DNA of 64,000 bases from Hyphomicrobiales bacterium (GTDB taxonomy: Bacteria; Pseudomonadota; Alphaproteobacteria; Rhizobiales; Rhizobiaceae): contig UBQX01000006.1 of NCBI GenBank assembly GCA_900467685.1, positions 186,001 to 250,000 on the forward strand, in the 5' to 3' direction. The notes beneath the pieces are model-generated. The model was given only the letters and a program-made list of their open reading frames with translations, had not been told where the DNA came from and made no database searches. A program made the position numbers and the translations under genes. Below are positions 46,847 to 57,504 of the stretch, in pieces (the stretch's first letter is position 1; the number at the start of each line of letters is the position of its first letter).

Positions 46847-47773
46847 ATGTCTTCCTCCCCCGCCTCCGGTCTCCAGTCCGGCGACAGCCCCAAGGGCTTT
46901 GCCTTTGCCCTTGCTGCCTATTTTCTGTGGGGTTTCCTGCCGCTCTTCATGAAGGCGATTTCGCACATCCCGGCGCCCGAGATCATCGCCCATCGCATCA
47001 TCTGGTCGATCCCGGTCGCGGGCGTCGTGCTGATCGCCACGGGCCGCACGGCCGATCTCAAGGTCGCGCTGAAATCTCCGCGCACGCTTGCCATGGCCGC
47101 CCTGACTGCCTCGATCATCACGATCAACTGGGGCATCTATGTCTGGTCGATTGCGGCGGGCAGGGCGCTCGAATCGGCGCTCGGCTATTACATCAATCCG
47201 CTCTTCTCGGTTTTCCTCGGCGCAGTGCTTCTGCGCGAAAAGCTGTCGACGTCGCAATGGGTGGCGATCGGCCTGGCCGTCTGCGCTGTGGCAATTCTCA
47301 CGATCGAGGCCGGCGGGCTGCCCTGGGTGTCCCTCGGGCTTGCCATCTCCTGGGGCTTTTATGCCTTCTTCCGCAAGACGCTGCCGGTCGGGCCTAACCA
47401 AGGCTTCCTGCTCGAAGTGATGCTGCTCTCCGTGCCTGCCATGGCCTATATCGGCTATGTGGAAACGCAGGGGCAGGGCCATTTTGGCGATACAGGCTAC
47501 GTGGACGTGCTGTGGCTGCTCGCGTGCGGGCTGGTGACGGCGGTGCCGCTGATCCTCTACGCGAACGGCGCGAAGCTTCTACGCCTGTCGACCATCGGCA
47601 TCATGCAATATATTGCGCCGACCATGATCTTCATCATCGCCGTCTTCGTCTTCAAGGAGCCGTTCGGCCTGTCGAAGCTCGTGGCGTTCGCGTTCATCTG
47701 GGCGGCGTTGCTCGTCTTCACCTGGCCAATGCTGCGGGCGCTGATTGCGCGCCAGGCGGCAAAGCAGGCCTAA
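46847..47773 (+). CDS. rarD: EamA-type transporter RarD
   Basis: A 308-residue protein with ten hydrophobic segments, in two EamA halves. The start SPKGFAFALAAYFLWGFLPLFMKAISHIPAPEIIAHRIIWS is highly typical of RarD (the family associated with chloramphenicol tolerance in some species). It is divergent from the PQQ enzyme. It is followed by a second EamA gene four bases after its stop. Confidence 0.92.
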   Translation: MSSSPASGLQSGDSPKGFAFALAAYFLWGFLPLFMKAISHIPAPEIIAHRIIWSIPVAGVVLIATGRTADLKVALKSPRTLAMAALTASIITINWGIYVWSIAAGRALESALGYYINPLFSVFLGAVLLREKLSTSQWVAIGLAVCAVAILTIEAGGLPWVSLGLAISWGFYAFFRKTLPVGPNQGFLLEVMLLSVPAMAYIGYVETQGQGHFGDTGYVDVLWLLACGLVTAVPLILYANGAKLLRLSTIGIMQYIAPTMIFIIAVFVFKEPFGLSKLVAFAFIWAALLVFTWPMLRALIARQAAKQA

Positions 47774-47777
47774 ACAG

Positions 47778-48671
47778 ATGCCGATTCATGAAGTTGCGGC
47801 GCTCGCCGGCGCATTCCTCTGGGCGGTCACCGGCATTCTCGCCACCGTGCCCGTCAATCACCTCGGCGCCTACACCTTCTCGCGCTATCGCATGACCGCA
47901 GTGCTGGTCATGCTGGCCCTGTATCTGACGGTTATGGGCAAATGGCACTGGCTGGAAGGCTGGCAGGTGGCGCCCGTCCTGCTGTCGGGCCTTGCCGGCA
48001 TCTTCATCGGCGATGTCGTGCTCTTTGCCACGCTTGCCCGCATGGGGCCGCGCCGCACGTCGATCCTCTTCGCCATGCATGCGCCACTCTCGATCCTCCT
48101 CGGCTGGCTCTTCCTCGGCGAGGCGCTGACACCTCTGGCGCTGACAGGCGCCTGCATTGCCTTCGCCGGTGTGCTTCTCGCCATCGTCTTCGGCAAGCGC
48201 CGCTCGCAATTGCATCATTGGGAGAGCATCAAGGGTCCGCTCTGGCAAGGCGTGGTGCTTGGCCTTCTGGCGGCCGTCGGGCAGGCAGCGGGATCCATTC
48301 TCGCAAGGCCCGTGATGGAAACAGGCATCGACCCGTTCCTGATCTCCTTCTACCGCGTCGGCATTTCCATCATCGCCTTCAACCTGTTCCGCTTCGCGCC
48401 GCTCGAGATGGTCGTGCCAAAGGGCCCGCTCACGCCCAGGATTGCCGCCTACACCGCCTTCGTGGGCTTCGTAGGCATGATGCTCGGCATGACGCTGATC
48501 CTCTACGCACTGGCCGGCGGCAAGGTCGGCATCGTCTCCACGCTCGCCGCCACCGCACCGGCACTGCAGCTGCCGCTGATCTGGCTGAAGACCAAGGAAG
48601 CGCCGGCGCCGGGGGCGTGGGTCGGGGCGCTTCTCGTCGTGGTCGGGAGTGCGCTGATCTTCAGTCGCTGA
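47778..48671 (+). CDS. EamA-family transporter
   Basis: A 297-residue protein from the ATG at 47778; an upstream alternative start overlaps rarD. Ten membrane segments form two EamA units (AALAGAFLWAVTGILATVP... and GVVLGLLAAVGQAAGSILA...). It is a drug/metabolite-type exporter of unknown substrate. It is only weakly similar to the neighbouring RarD and is likely in the same operon. Confidence 0.9.
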   Translation: MPIHEVAALAGAFLWAVTGILATVPVNHLGAYTFSRYRMTAVLVMLALYLTVMGKWHWLEGWQVAPVLLSGLAGIFIGDVVLFATLARMGPRRTSILFAMHAPLSILLGWLFLGEALTPLALTGACIAFAGVLLAIVFGKRRSQLHHWESIKGPLWQGVVLGLLAAVGQAAGSILARPVMETGIDPFLISFYRVGISIIAFNLFRFAPLEMVVPKGPLTPRIAAYTAFVGFVGMMLGMTLILYALAGGKVGIVSTLAATAPALQLPLIWLKTKEAPAPGAWVGALLVVVGSALIFSR

Positions 48672-48702
48672 CGCCTGTCACATCCATCAGAAAAGGCTGG
48701 GA

Positions 48703-48722
48703 TTTCCGCGAAAAGGCGGAAA
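48703..48722. terminator. Hairpin between converging genes
   Basis: A perfect 7-bp stem TTTCCGC (48703-48709) with GCGGAAA (48716-48722) around a six-base loop lies between the EamA gene and the LOG gene, which converge. It could serve both genes. Confidence 0.55.
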
Positions 48723-48725
48723 CGC

Positions 48726-49337
48726 TCACATCTTCTCGATAATCGCCTGATCGGCCCCATTCGCCGCACCCGCCGCGAGAATCGCGGGCACGATATCCTC
48801 GGCCTTGTCGATCACCAGAGGCTGTACGAGATGCCCGGTGTGGATGAACCCTTGCCCGCGCATGTGGTCGAGGAGCGAGAGCATCGGATCCCAGAAGCCG
48901 TTGATATTGGCAAACACCATCGGCTTGCGGTGGCGGCCGAGCTGGGCCCAGGTCATGATCTCGACGATCTCTTCCAGCGTGCCGATGCCGCCGGGCAGGG
49001 TCACAAAGGCATCGGCCTCCTCGAACATGCGATGCTTGCGCTGGTGCATGTCGGTGGTCACGATGACCTCGGTCAGCGATGTCAGCTCGTGTTTGGAAGC
49101 TTCCTTGTCCATCAGGAATTCGGGAATGATTCCAAGGACCTTGCCGCCGTTCGACATGACGCCTGAGGCAACGGCCCCCATGATGCCGCGCATGCCGCCG
49201 CCATAGACCAGCCGAAGGCCGTTTTCGGCGATAGCCTTGCCGAGCTTGCGGCCGGCTTCCATGTGGGAGGGATCGCGTCCCGGCTGTGAGCCGCAGTAGA
49301 CGCAGATGTTTCGAATCTGATGCGTGTTTTCTGTCAT
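48726..49337 (-). CDS. LOG family protein (TIGR00730)
   Basis: A 203-residue Rossmann-fold protein from the ATG at 49337. The LOG signature PGGIGTLEEIVE (PGGxGTxxE) and GGGMRGIMGAVASGVM are complete, which fits a cytokinin-riboside 5'-monophosphate phosphoribohydrolase or a related AMP nucleosidase-like enzyme. The role in this organism is not known. An upstream longer frame does not carry family sequence. Confidence 0.92.
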   Translation of the reverse strand: MTENTHQIRNICVYCGSQPGRDPSHMEAGRKLGKAIAENGLRLVYGGGMRGIMGAVASGVMSNGGKVLGIIPEFLMDKEASKHELTSLTEVIVTTDMHQRKHRMFEEADAFVTLPGGIGTLEEIVEIMTWAQLGRHRKPMVFANINGFWDPMLSLLDHMRGQGFIHTGHLVQPLVIDKAEDIVPAILAAGAANGADQAIIEKM

Positions 49338-49501
49338 GCGCCAACCATGGACTTGCCGCGTCCCGCCCGTCAACAACAGCCTCTTTGCGTTAACCGGATT
49401 TCGTTGAAATACCTTGTGAAACCATGGAGAAATGTTTAGCTCTTTTCTCATGGGGATACGCTGCCCGCAACGTCGGCGCAGGCGCTCGTTTGGAGACAGA
49501 A

Positions 49502-51655
49502 ATGCAGAACAATCGCGCCATCTGGCTCGCGATCCTGGTGCTCGTGATTGCATCGGCCGTCATGATCTTTTTCGTCCTGCCCCAGGTGAACGGCGGCAAG
49601 AACATCGCGGGCGATGCGACAAAGACAGTGACCGACACCGCCAACTCTGCCGCCAGCAGCGCCACCGACACCGCCGCAAAGGCAACGGGCGCGGCCTCCG
49701 GCGCAGAACTTCTGCAGAAGATGAACCGGCTGAAAGCCGACGCCAGTGCCGCATCCGAAAGCCTGCGCGCGCTCTACGCCAACGGCAAGGTGCCGACCGA
49801 TGCGGAACTCGCAGATGCCAAGGCGAAGCTGCAGGCAGCCCTCCAGGCTATCGCCGATTTCAAGGCGCCGGAAGGCGCCGATGCGACCGTCGGCGGTCTG
49901 GTCACCGGCCTGTCTGCAAGTGCCACCAAGGCGCTCTCCGCTCTGAAAACCATGCCGGAAGATGCAGGCAAGGCGGCCGATGCGGCCTCGCAGATTGCAG
50001 CGCTCTTCAGCGACAAGACCGCCCGCAACGGCGCGGCACCCGCCGTTCCGGCGCAAACAGCGCCGGCCGCGCCGGATGCCGTCGAGTCCACCCTTCCCAA
50101 TTTCGACGTGCTCCGCGTCGAGAAGGACGGATCGACTGTCATTGCAGGCGGTGCATCGCCCAAGGCCAAGGTTGAGGTTCTTGACGGAGACAAGGTCATC
50201 GGTTCGGCCATTGCCGGCCCAAGCGGCGATTTTGCCATTGCGCTCGACAAGCCGCTGGAGCCGGGCGACCACTCTCTGGTGCTGAAGGCAACCGGCGTCG
50301 ACGGCAAGGCTGTCGTGTCGGCAGAGGTTGCGACCGTCTCGGTTCCGAACGGCAAGGATGGCAAGCTGCTGGCCATGGTCACCAAGCCCGGCGAGGCAAG
50401 CCGCATCCTGACCAAGCCGGAAGGTGCAACGCAGGTCGCCCAGGCATCCGCACCCGCATCCCCTGCGGCAGCGACACCGGCTGTGGCCGGCGATCCCGCA
50501 GCCGCCCTGCCGCCGCTGCCTGACGCGTCGAAGGCGCTCACCACGAGCGCGCCGACCGTTCCGGCAACGCAGCCGTCGCCGGCTGCCGCAGCCGACGCGA
50601 CGCAGAAGCCGACGGAAGCCGCCGCCATCCGCATCGATGCGGTGGAGATCGAAGGTGACAAGATCTTCGTCGCCGGCACGACGCGCCCGAACACCGTGGT
50701 TCAGGTCTTCGCCGACGACAAGCTGATCGAGACGACGAAATCGGCCGATAGCGGCCATTTCGAAGCCGAAAACACGATGCCGCTTTCCACCGGCAATCAC
50801 ATCATCCGCGCCGATCTGATGGACCAGACGGGATCAAAGGTCGTGGTGCGCGCCTCCGTGCCCTTCAACCGTCCGGCGGGCGATCAGGTCTCTGTTGTCG
50901 CCGACACGGCCAAGCCCGCTGCGGGCACGGGTGCATCAGCCGCGTCCGAGCCTGTCCTGACCCAGCTGGAACAGCTGCGCGAGGAGGCCGCCAAGGCGAT
51001 CGTCCTGCTCAAGGGACTGTTTGCCGATGGCAAGACGCCGGCCAAGGACCAGCTCGCCGCCGCCCGCTCGGCGACTCAGTTCGCGCTCAAGGCTCTGGCC
51101 GATTTCAAGCCCGCGGCTGATGCCGGCGCCGATGTCGCAGCACTTGCCGCCAAGGTCGGCAAGTCTGCCGCCGATGCGCTGAAGTTGCTGCAGGCTGCTG
51201 GCGACGACCCGAAGAGTGTAGGTGCAGCCATTGCCTCCATTGAGGCTGCAGCGCGCGATGCCATGCCCGATGCCGCAAGGCCGGCGGCACCTGCCACCGC
51301 TCCGGCTGCGGCAGAAACGAGTTCGGCAGCAGCGCCGGCCGCAAACACGCAGCAGGCCGCCAATGCCCCTGCCGCGTCGACGGCTGCCGGAGAGGCTCCG
51401 AAGTCGATCGAGCAGGCGCCGCTCAAGGAAAGCAAGGACAGCGTCATCATCCGCAAGGGCGACACGCTTTGGCAGATCTCCCGCCGTGTTTACGGACGTG
51501 GCGTTCGCTACACGACGATCTATCTCGCCAACCAGGATCTGATCGACAACCCCAACCGCATTGCCCCCGGTCAGGTCTTCGGCGTGCCGGGCAAGGTCTC
51601 GCAGACGGATGAGGATGCAGAGAAGGCCAATCGCGAACTTCGTAAGAAGCACTGA
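49502..51655 (+). CDS. LysM protein with duplicated helical and Ig-like modules
   Basis: A 717-residue protein from the ATG at 49502 (GGAGACAGAA). A membrane anchor (5-27) is followed by helical module A (about 68-175), an Ig-like beta module (198-283), a Pro/Ala linker (305-373), a second Ig-like module (374-458), helical module B (485-590), a second linker, and a C-terminal LysM domain (645-698, SVIIRKGDTLWQISRRVYG). Modules A and B are clearly related: LYANGKVPTDAELADAKAKL aligns with LFADGKTPAKDQLAAARSAT, and both contain ALADFK/AIADFK. The mirror-like order is unusual. It is probably an envelope protein that binds peptidoglycan. Confidence 0.9.
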   Translation: MQNNRAIWLAILVLVIASAVMIFFVLPQVNGGKNIAGDATKTVTDTANSAASSATDTAAKATGAASGAELLQKMNRLKADASAASESLRALYANGKVPTDAELADAKAKLQAALQAIADFKAPEGADATVGGLVTGLSASATKALSALKTMPEDAGKAADAASQIAALFSDKTARNGAAPAVPAQTAPAAPDAVESTLPNFDVLRVEKDGSTVIAGGASPKAKVEVLDGDKVIGSAIAGPSGDFAIALDKPLEPGDHSLVLKATGVDGKAVVSAEVATVSVPNGKDGKLLAMVTKPGEASRILTKPEGATQVAQASAPASPAAATPAVAGDPAAALPPLPDASKALTTSAPTVPATQPSPAAAADATQKPTEAAAIRIDAVEIEGDKIFVAGTTRPNTVVQVFADDKLIETTKSADSGHFEAENTMPLSTGNHIIRADLMDQTGSKVVVRASVPFNRPAGDQVSVVADTAKPAAGTGASAASEPVLTQLEQLREEAAKAIVLLKGLFADGKTPAKDQLAAARSATQFALKALADFKPAADAGADVAALAAKVGKSAADALKLLQAAGDDPKSVGAAIASIEAAARDAMPDAARPAAPATAPAAAETSSAAAPAANTQQAANAPAASTAAGEAPKSIEQAPLKESKDSVIIRKGDTLWQISRRVYGRGVRYTTIYLANQDLIDNPNRIAPGQVFGVPGKVSQTDEDAEKANRELRKKH

Positions 51656-51706
51656 ATTTATGTGGGCCCGCGGGATTGCGGGCAGCGATGGTTAATCTTA
51701 TTTGAG

Positions 51707-51740
51707 AAGCGCGGCTCCCGGGGATGGGGGCTGCGCTTTT
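51707..51740 (+). terminator. Terminator after the LysM gene
   Basis: A 13-bp stem (left arm AAGCGCGGCTCCC, right arm GGGGGCTGCGCTT, two wobble pairs) is followed by a short T run (CTTTT, 51737-51740). A smaller hairpin, GCCCGC/GCGGGC, lies at 51666-51683, just after the stop. Confidence 0.8.
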
Positions 51741-51769
51741 CGCATTCCGGACAATAACAATATTCTTCA

Positions 51770-51813
51770 GCGTTCCCGGGAAAAGTGGAAACCCGTTTTC
51801 CGTTTGGGAATGC
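51770..51813. repeat. Palindromic repeat, copy B
   Basis: The outer arms GCGTTCCC (51770-51777) and GGGAATGC (51806-51813) flank inner arms GGAAAA (51779-51784) and TTTTCC (51796-51801), the same two-tier plan as the copy at 37638. It lies 30 bases before the Atm1-type ABC gene. Confidence 0.65.
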
Positions 51814-51843
51814 GCAAGAAACATAAACAGGGCAGGGCGCTTC

Positions 51844-53730
51844 ATGGCAGGCGAACAGAAAACCGTCTCGGCGGATGACAGCAATCCGCTGGGCACACTT
51901 CGCAACCTCTGGCCCTATATGTGGCCTTCAGAGCGCCCGGACCTGAAGATGCGCGTCGTGTGGGCGACCGTGTTTCTCATCGTCTCCAAGGCGGTGCTGA
52001 TCATGGTGCCGTATCTGTTCAAGTGGACGACGGACGCCCTGAACGGCAAGAACTCAGCCCCCAACTACCTGCCGGAAATCCTTCTCGGCGCGGTGATGCT
52101 GGTGCTGTCCTACAATTTCTTTCGGCTTGTACAGGCCGGCCTCAACCAGTTGCGCGACGCGCTCTTTGCCAGCGTCGGTCAATATGCCGTGCGGCAGCTG
52201 GCCTACCGCACCTTCGTTCACATGCACCAGCTTTCGCTGCGCTTCCATCTTGAGCGCCGCACAGGTGGTCTCTCGCGCATCATTGAGCGCGGCACGAAGG
52301 GCATCGAAACGATCGTGCGCTTCACCATCCTCAACTCCATCCCGACGCTCATCGAGTTTCTGCTGACGGCGATCATCTTCTGGTGGGGCTACGGCTTCTC
52401 CTACCTCTTCGTCACCGCGATGACGGTCTGGCTCTATATCTGGTTCACCGTTCGGGCCAGCGACTGGCGCATCAACATTCGCCGCACGATGAACAATTCC
52501 GACACCGAGGCGAACACGAAGGCGATCGACTCGCTTCTGAACTTCGAGACGGTCAAATATTTCGGCAACGAGCAGATGGAGGCCAAGCGCTTCGACGCGT
52601 CCATGGAGCGTTACGAGAAGGCCGCCACCCAGGTCTGGACCTCGCTCGGCTGGCTGAACTTCGGACAGGCTTTCATCTTCGGCGTCGGCACTGCGGTCAT
52701 GATGGTGATGTCGGCGATTTCGGTGAAGAACGGCACGCACACGCTCGGCGATTTCGTCTTCATCAACGCCATGCTGATGCAGCTTTCGGTGCCGCTCAAC
52801 TTCATTGGCTTCGTCTACCGCGAAATTCGTCAGGGCTTGACCGACATCGAGCAGATGTTCGAACTGCTGGACGTAAAAGCCGAGGTGGTCGACAAGCCGG
52901 GTGCGGTGGACCTGAAAATCCAGAACGGCGAGATCGAGTTCGACAACGTCCACTTCGCCTACGATCCGCAGCGCCCGATCCTGAAGGGCATCTCGTTCAA
53001 GGTACCGGCGGGTAAAACAATCGCCGTCGTCGGACCTTCGGGGGCGGGCAAGTCCACGATCTCGCGGCTGCTCTATCGTTTCTATGACGTCCAGGGCGGC
53101 TCGGTGAAGATCGATGGGCAGGATGTGCGCGACGTCACGCAGAAGTCACTGCGTGCGGTCATCGGCATGGTCCCGCAGGATACCGTGCTCTTCAACGACA
53201 CGATCGCCTATAACATCCGCTATGGCCGTCCCTCTGCCAGCGAGGCGGAAGTCGAGCAGGCGGCGGAAATCGCCCAGGTCGGCAATTTCATCCGCTCTCT
53301 GCCGGAAGGTTTCAAGACGATGGTGGGCGAGCGCGGGCTGAAGCTTTCGGGCGGCGAGAAGCAGCGCGTGGCGATCGCTCGCACGATCCTCAAGAGCCCG
53401 CCGATCCTCATGCTGGACGAGGCAACGTCTGCGCTCGATACCGGGACCGAACAGGAAATTCAGGCGGCGCTGGATGAAGTGGCGAAGAACCGCACGACGC
53501 TCATCATCGCCCACCGACTGTCGACCGTCATCAACGCCGACGAGATCATCGTCTTGAAGGATGGCGCGATTGCCGAGCGCGGTACGCATGCGGAACTGCT
53601 GGAACAGAAGGGCCTTTACGAGCGCATGTGGAACCGCCAGCGCGAGGCGGTTCAGGCAGAAGCCAAGCTCAAGGAAGTGCGGGAAAGCGACGATCTCGGC
53701 GTCGTCATCCGCAAGGAGCCGGCGCGCTGA
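51844..53730 (+). CDS. Atm1-type ABC exporter (ABCB7 family)
   Basis: A 628-residue half transporter from the ATG at 51844. Six membrane helices fill the first 320 residues. The nucleotide-binding domain has Walker A GPSGAGKST at about 397 and the ABC signature LSGGEKQ at about 502, with DEATSALD. The family is Atm1-like (exports glutathione-linked or sulfur compounds for iron-sulfur assembly and metal tolerance in bacteria and mitochondria). Homodimer function is expected. A repeat copy and a strong hairpin follow it. Confidence 0.92.
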   Translation: MAGEQKTVSADDSNPLGTLRNLWPYMWPSERPDLKMRVVWATVFLIVSKAVLIMVPYLFKWTTDALNGKNSAPNYLPEILLGAVMLVLSYNFFRLVQAGLNQLRDALFASVGQYAVRQLAYRTFVHMHQLSLRFHLERRTGGLSRIIERGTKGIETIVRFTILNSIPTLIEFLLTAIIFWWGYGFSYLFVTAMTVWLYIWFTVRASDWRINIRRTMNNSDTEANTKAIDSLLNFETVKYFGNEQMEAKRFDASMERYEKAATQVWTSLGWLNFGQAFIFGVGTAVMMVMSAISVKNGTHTLGDFVFINAMLMQLSVPLNFIGFVYREIRQGLTDIEQMFELLDVKAEVVDKPGAVDLKIQNGEIEFDNVHFAYDPQRPILKGISFKVPAGKTIAVVGPSGAGKSTISRLLYRFYDVQGGSVKIDGQDVRDVTQKSLRAVIGMVPQDTVLFNDTIAYNIRYGRPSASEAEVEQAAEIAQVGNFIRSLPEGFKTMVGERGLKLSGGEKQRVAIARTILKSPPILMLDEATSALDTGTEQEIQAALDEVAKNRTTLIIAHRLSTVINADEIIVLKDGAIAERGTHAELLEQKGLYERMWNRQREAVQAEAKLKEVRESDDLGVVIRKEPAR

Positions 53731-53738
53731 ACTTGTCA

Positions 53739-53762
53739 GGGAAAATGGAAAGCGGTTTTCCC
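53739..53762. repeat. Palindromic repeat, copy C (short form)
   Basis: The inner arms GGGAAAA (53739-53745) and TTTTCCC (53756-53762) match those of copy B; the outer arms are lost or degenerate. It lies eight bases after the ABC gene stop. Confidence 0.5.
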
Positions 53763-53786
53763 AGAAAGACAACCAAAAACATGGAA

Positions 53787-53817
53787 GCTACAGCCTGTCG
53801 TTTCGGCAGGCTGTAGC
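53787..53817. terminator. Strong hairpin between converging genes
   Basis: A 14-bp stem with left arm GCTACAGCCTGTCG (53787-53800), right arm CGGCAGGCTGTAGC (53804-53817) and a three-base loop; one pair is a G-T wobble. It sits between the ABC exporter and the leftward small gene at 53835 and is likely a bidirectional terminator. Confidence 0.75.
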
Positions 53818-53834
53818 GTCGTCGGAAAGGTCTG

Positions 53835-54011
53835 TCAGAGCGTGGTGAAAGCCACCGCAAGGCCCGCCACGACGAGCACGCAGAGCAGGGCGACCATCAC
53901 GATGGTTCCGGTTGTCGACGAAGTCGGCGGGACCATGGATTGCAGATCCTGATCCAGATGGGCATCCTGCGCCATGCGGCGGATTTCCAGATTTTCCTCC
54001 TGGCGGTTCAT
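53835..54011 (-). CDS. Small single-pass membrane protein, 58 residues
   Basis: A short gene from the ATG at 54011, with AAGGAGG about six bases upstream. The N-terminal half is charged (MNRQEENLEIRRMAQDAHLDQD) and the C-terminal 22 residues form a membrane helix (GTIVMVALLCVLVVAGLAVAF). A frame extending it to 54116 lacks support. The function is unknown. It is divergent from psd. Confidence 0.7.
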   Translation of the reverse strand: MNRQEENLEIRRMAQDAHLDQDLQSMVPPTSSTTGTIVMVALLCVLVVAGLAVAFTTL

Positions 54012-54202
54012 GCGAGCCTCCTTGGTTGAAGTCTGAGATGTGGCATGCTGTCGCGAACGACTGCATCTGATGCTTGCAACGCCTATATGGCCCTGCAGGT
54101 TCCGAAAGCGGGGCATAGCGCGGCTGTTGCGCCCGCTGACAGTTGCCCTTTGGCGCCGATGCGGCTAATCAAGCCCGTGAAAGACACGAGAAGGTGAAAC
54201 CC

Positions 54203-54901
54203 ATGGATTTGTTCGAAACGATCCGCAACACGATCGTCCCGGTGCATAAGGAAGGCTATCCCTTCGTCATCGCCTTTTTCGTGGTCTCGCTGATCCTCGG
54301 CTGGATCTGGGGGCCGCTCTTCTGGGTCGGCCTGGTGCTGACGCTGTGGTGCGCCTATTTCTTCCGCGATCCCGAGCGCGTGACGCCGCAGGACGAGGAT
54401 CTCGTGATCTCGCCCGCCGATGGCCGCGTCTCCTCGATCGGCATGTATTCCCCGCCGGCGGAACTCGGCCTCGGCGCAGAACCGCGCCTGCGCATCACCG
54501 TCTTCATGAACGTTTTCAACTGCCATGTGAACCGCGCGCCAATGCGCGGCCGCATCCGCGAAATCGTCTATCGCGAAGGGCAGTTCCTCAATGCCGAACT
54601 CGACAAGGCCAGCGAAGATAACGAGCGCAACAGTCTGATCATCGAGACGAAGCATGGCGATCTCGGCGTCGTGCAGATTGCCGGCCTCGTAGCACGCCGC
54701 ATTCTCTGCTGGTCGAAGACGAGCGAGCACCTCGAGGCGGGCGAACGCTTCGGCCTCATCCGCTTCGGTTCGCGTCTGGACGTTTTCCTGCCGGAAGGCG
54801 CGGTCGCCCGCGTCTCGCTTGGCCAGACGGCGATTGCCGGTGAGACGGTTCTCGCCGAATTCGGCACGGGCCGCGGCCCGGTCGTCAGCCGTCGCACGTA
54901 A
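54203..54901 (+). CDS. psd: Phosphatidylserine decarboxylase proenzyme
   Basis: A 232-residue short-form enzyme from the ATG at 54203. The membrane-embedded N-terminus ([28 protein letters not shown]) is typical. Self-cleavage should occur at G189-S190 in [14 protein letters not shown], making the pyruvoyl group. The product is phosphatidylethanolamine, a major membrane lipid. It is followed eleven bases later by pssA. Confidence 0.96.
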   Translation: MDLFETIRNTIVPVHKEGYPFVIAFFVVSLILGWIWGPLFWVGLVLTLWCAYFFRDPERVTPQDEDLVISPADGRVSSIGMYSPPAELGLGAEPRLRITVFMNVFNCHVNRAPMRGRIREIVYREGQFLNAELDKASEDNERNSLIIETKHGDLGVVQIAGLVARRILCWSKTSEHLEAGERFGLIRFGSRLDVFLPEGAVARVSLGQTAIAGETVLAEFGTGRGPVVSRRT

Positions 54902-54911
54902 GGACGAAACG

Positions 54912-55769
54912 ATGGCGGACCTTACGCCGGACATGAACACGCCCAAGAAGTCGGATGCGGCCCGTGGCCCGCGGCTGAAGGAAATCCCGCTGCGCCTGAT
55001 GGTTCCGAACCTGATCACGGTTCTCGCCATCTGCGCCGGTCTGACCGGCATTCGCTATGCGATCGAGTTCCGTTACGAGATGGCGGTCCAGATGGTGCTG
55101 ATCGCCGCCTTTCTCGATGGCATCGACGGCCGCATCGCGCGCATGATGAAGGCGACGTCCAAATTCGGCGCGCAGATGGATTCGCTCGCCGACATCATCA
55201 ATTTCGGCGTCGCACCGGCCATGGTGCTCTATATTTTCGTGCTTGATCAGGCCCGTTCGATCGGCTGGATTGCAGCGCTCATCTACACGATCGCCGCAGG
55301 CCTGCGGCTCGCACGCTTCAACGTCATGACCGACAACGACGTCAAGGCGCCCTGGCAATCGTCCTACTTCGTCGGCGTGCCGGCGCCTGCCGGCGCCTTC
55401 CTCGTCCTGCTCCCGGTCTATCTGAGCTTCCTCGGCGTCGCGCCCAACAACACGATGGCGCTCTTCTCCGCTGCCTATACGCTGCTGATTGCCGCACTCC
55501 TGATCAGCCGCGTTCCGGTATGGTCCGGCAAGTCGGGTAGCCGCGTGCCGCGCAACTACATGATGCCCATCATCCTCGGCGTCGTGCTGCTGGTCGCGAC
55601 GCTCAGCGTCTACCCCTGGCAGACGCTTTCCGCCGCCGTCGTCGCTTATCTGTTGAGCCTGCCTTTTGGCGCCCGCAAGTGGCAGCGGAAGTATGGGGAT
55701 GGAGCGTTTTCGGCCCCGGAAGAAGGCGATATCCACGCCTACTATCCGCAGGATGATCACAAGGAGTGA
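54912..55769 (+). CDS. pssA: CDP-diacylglycerol-serine O-phosphatidyltransferase
   Basis: A 285-residue membrane protein from the ATG at 54912 (AAGGA upstream). The CDP-alcohol phosphotransferase signature is DGIDGRIAR-x8-GAQMD-x3-D (about residues 69-94), with eight membrane segments. It makes phosphatidylserine, which psd then decarboxylates. The N-terminal 25 residues are polar. An upstream in-frame start overlaps psd and is unlikely. Confidence 0.95.
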   Translation: MADLTPDMNTPKKSDAARGPRLKEIPLRLMVPNLITVLAICAGLTGIRYAIEFRYEMAVQMVLIAAFLDGIDGRIARMMKATSKFGAQMDSLADIINFGVAPAMVLYIFVLDQARSIGWIAALIYTIAAGLRLARFNVMTDNDVKAPWQSSYFVGVPAPAGAFLVLLPVYLSFLGVAPNNTMALFSAAYTLLIAALLISRVPVWSGKSGSRVPRNYMMPIILGVVLLVATLSVYPWQTLSAAVVAYLLSLPFGARKWQRKYGDGAFSAPEEGDIHAYYPQDDHKE

Positions 55770-55780
55770 GGGAGCGCACC

Positions 55781-57361
<1,581 letters not shown>

Positions 57362-57438
57362 CTAAGGGCGCGTTTGGACAAGGGAAAATCGATTTTTGGG
57401 CTTTCTGTCCTTGACTTAACGCAAGATCGAACAGAAAA

Positions 57439-57463
57439 GGCGCGCCCGTTGTACGGACGCGCC
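57439..57463 (-). terminator. Terminator after the leftward purF-SDR genes
   Basis: On the minus strand an 11-bp stem (GGCGCGTCCGT with ACGGGCGCGCC, one wobble) with a three-base loop is followed by TTTTCTGT. It lies 42 bases after the SDR stop. The gap from here to 57301 shows nothing else. Confidence 0.8.
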
Positions 57464-57504
57464 AGAGTAGAACGACAGGCTTGAGCCTTACGAGAGCGAA
57501 GCCC

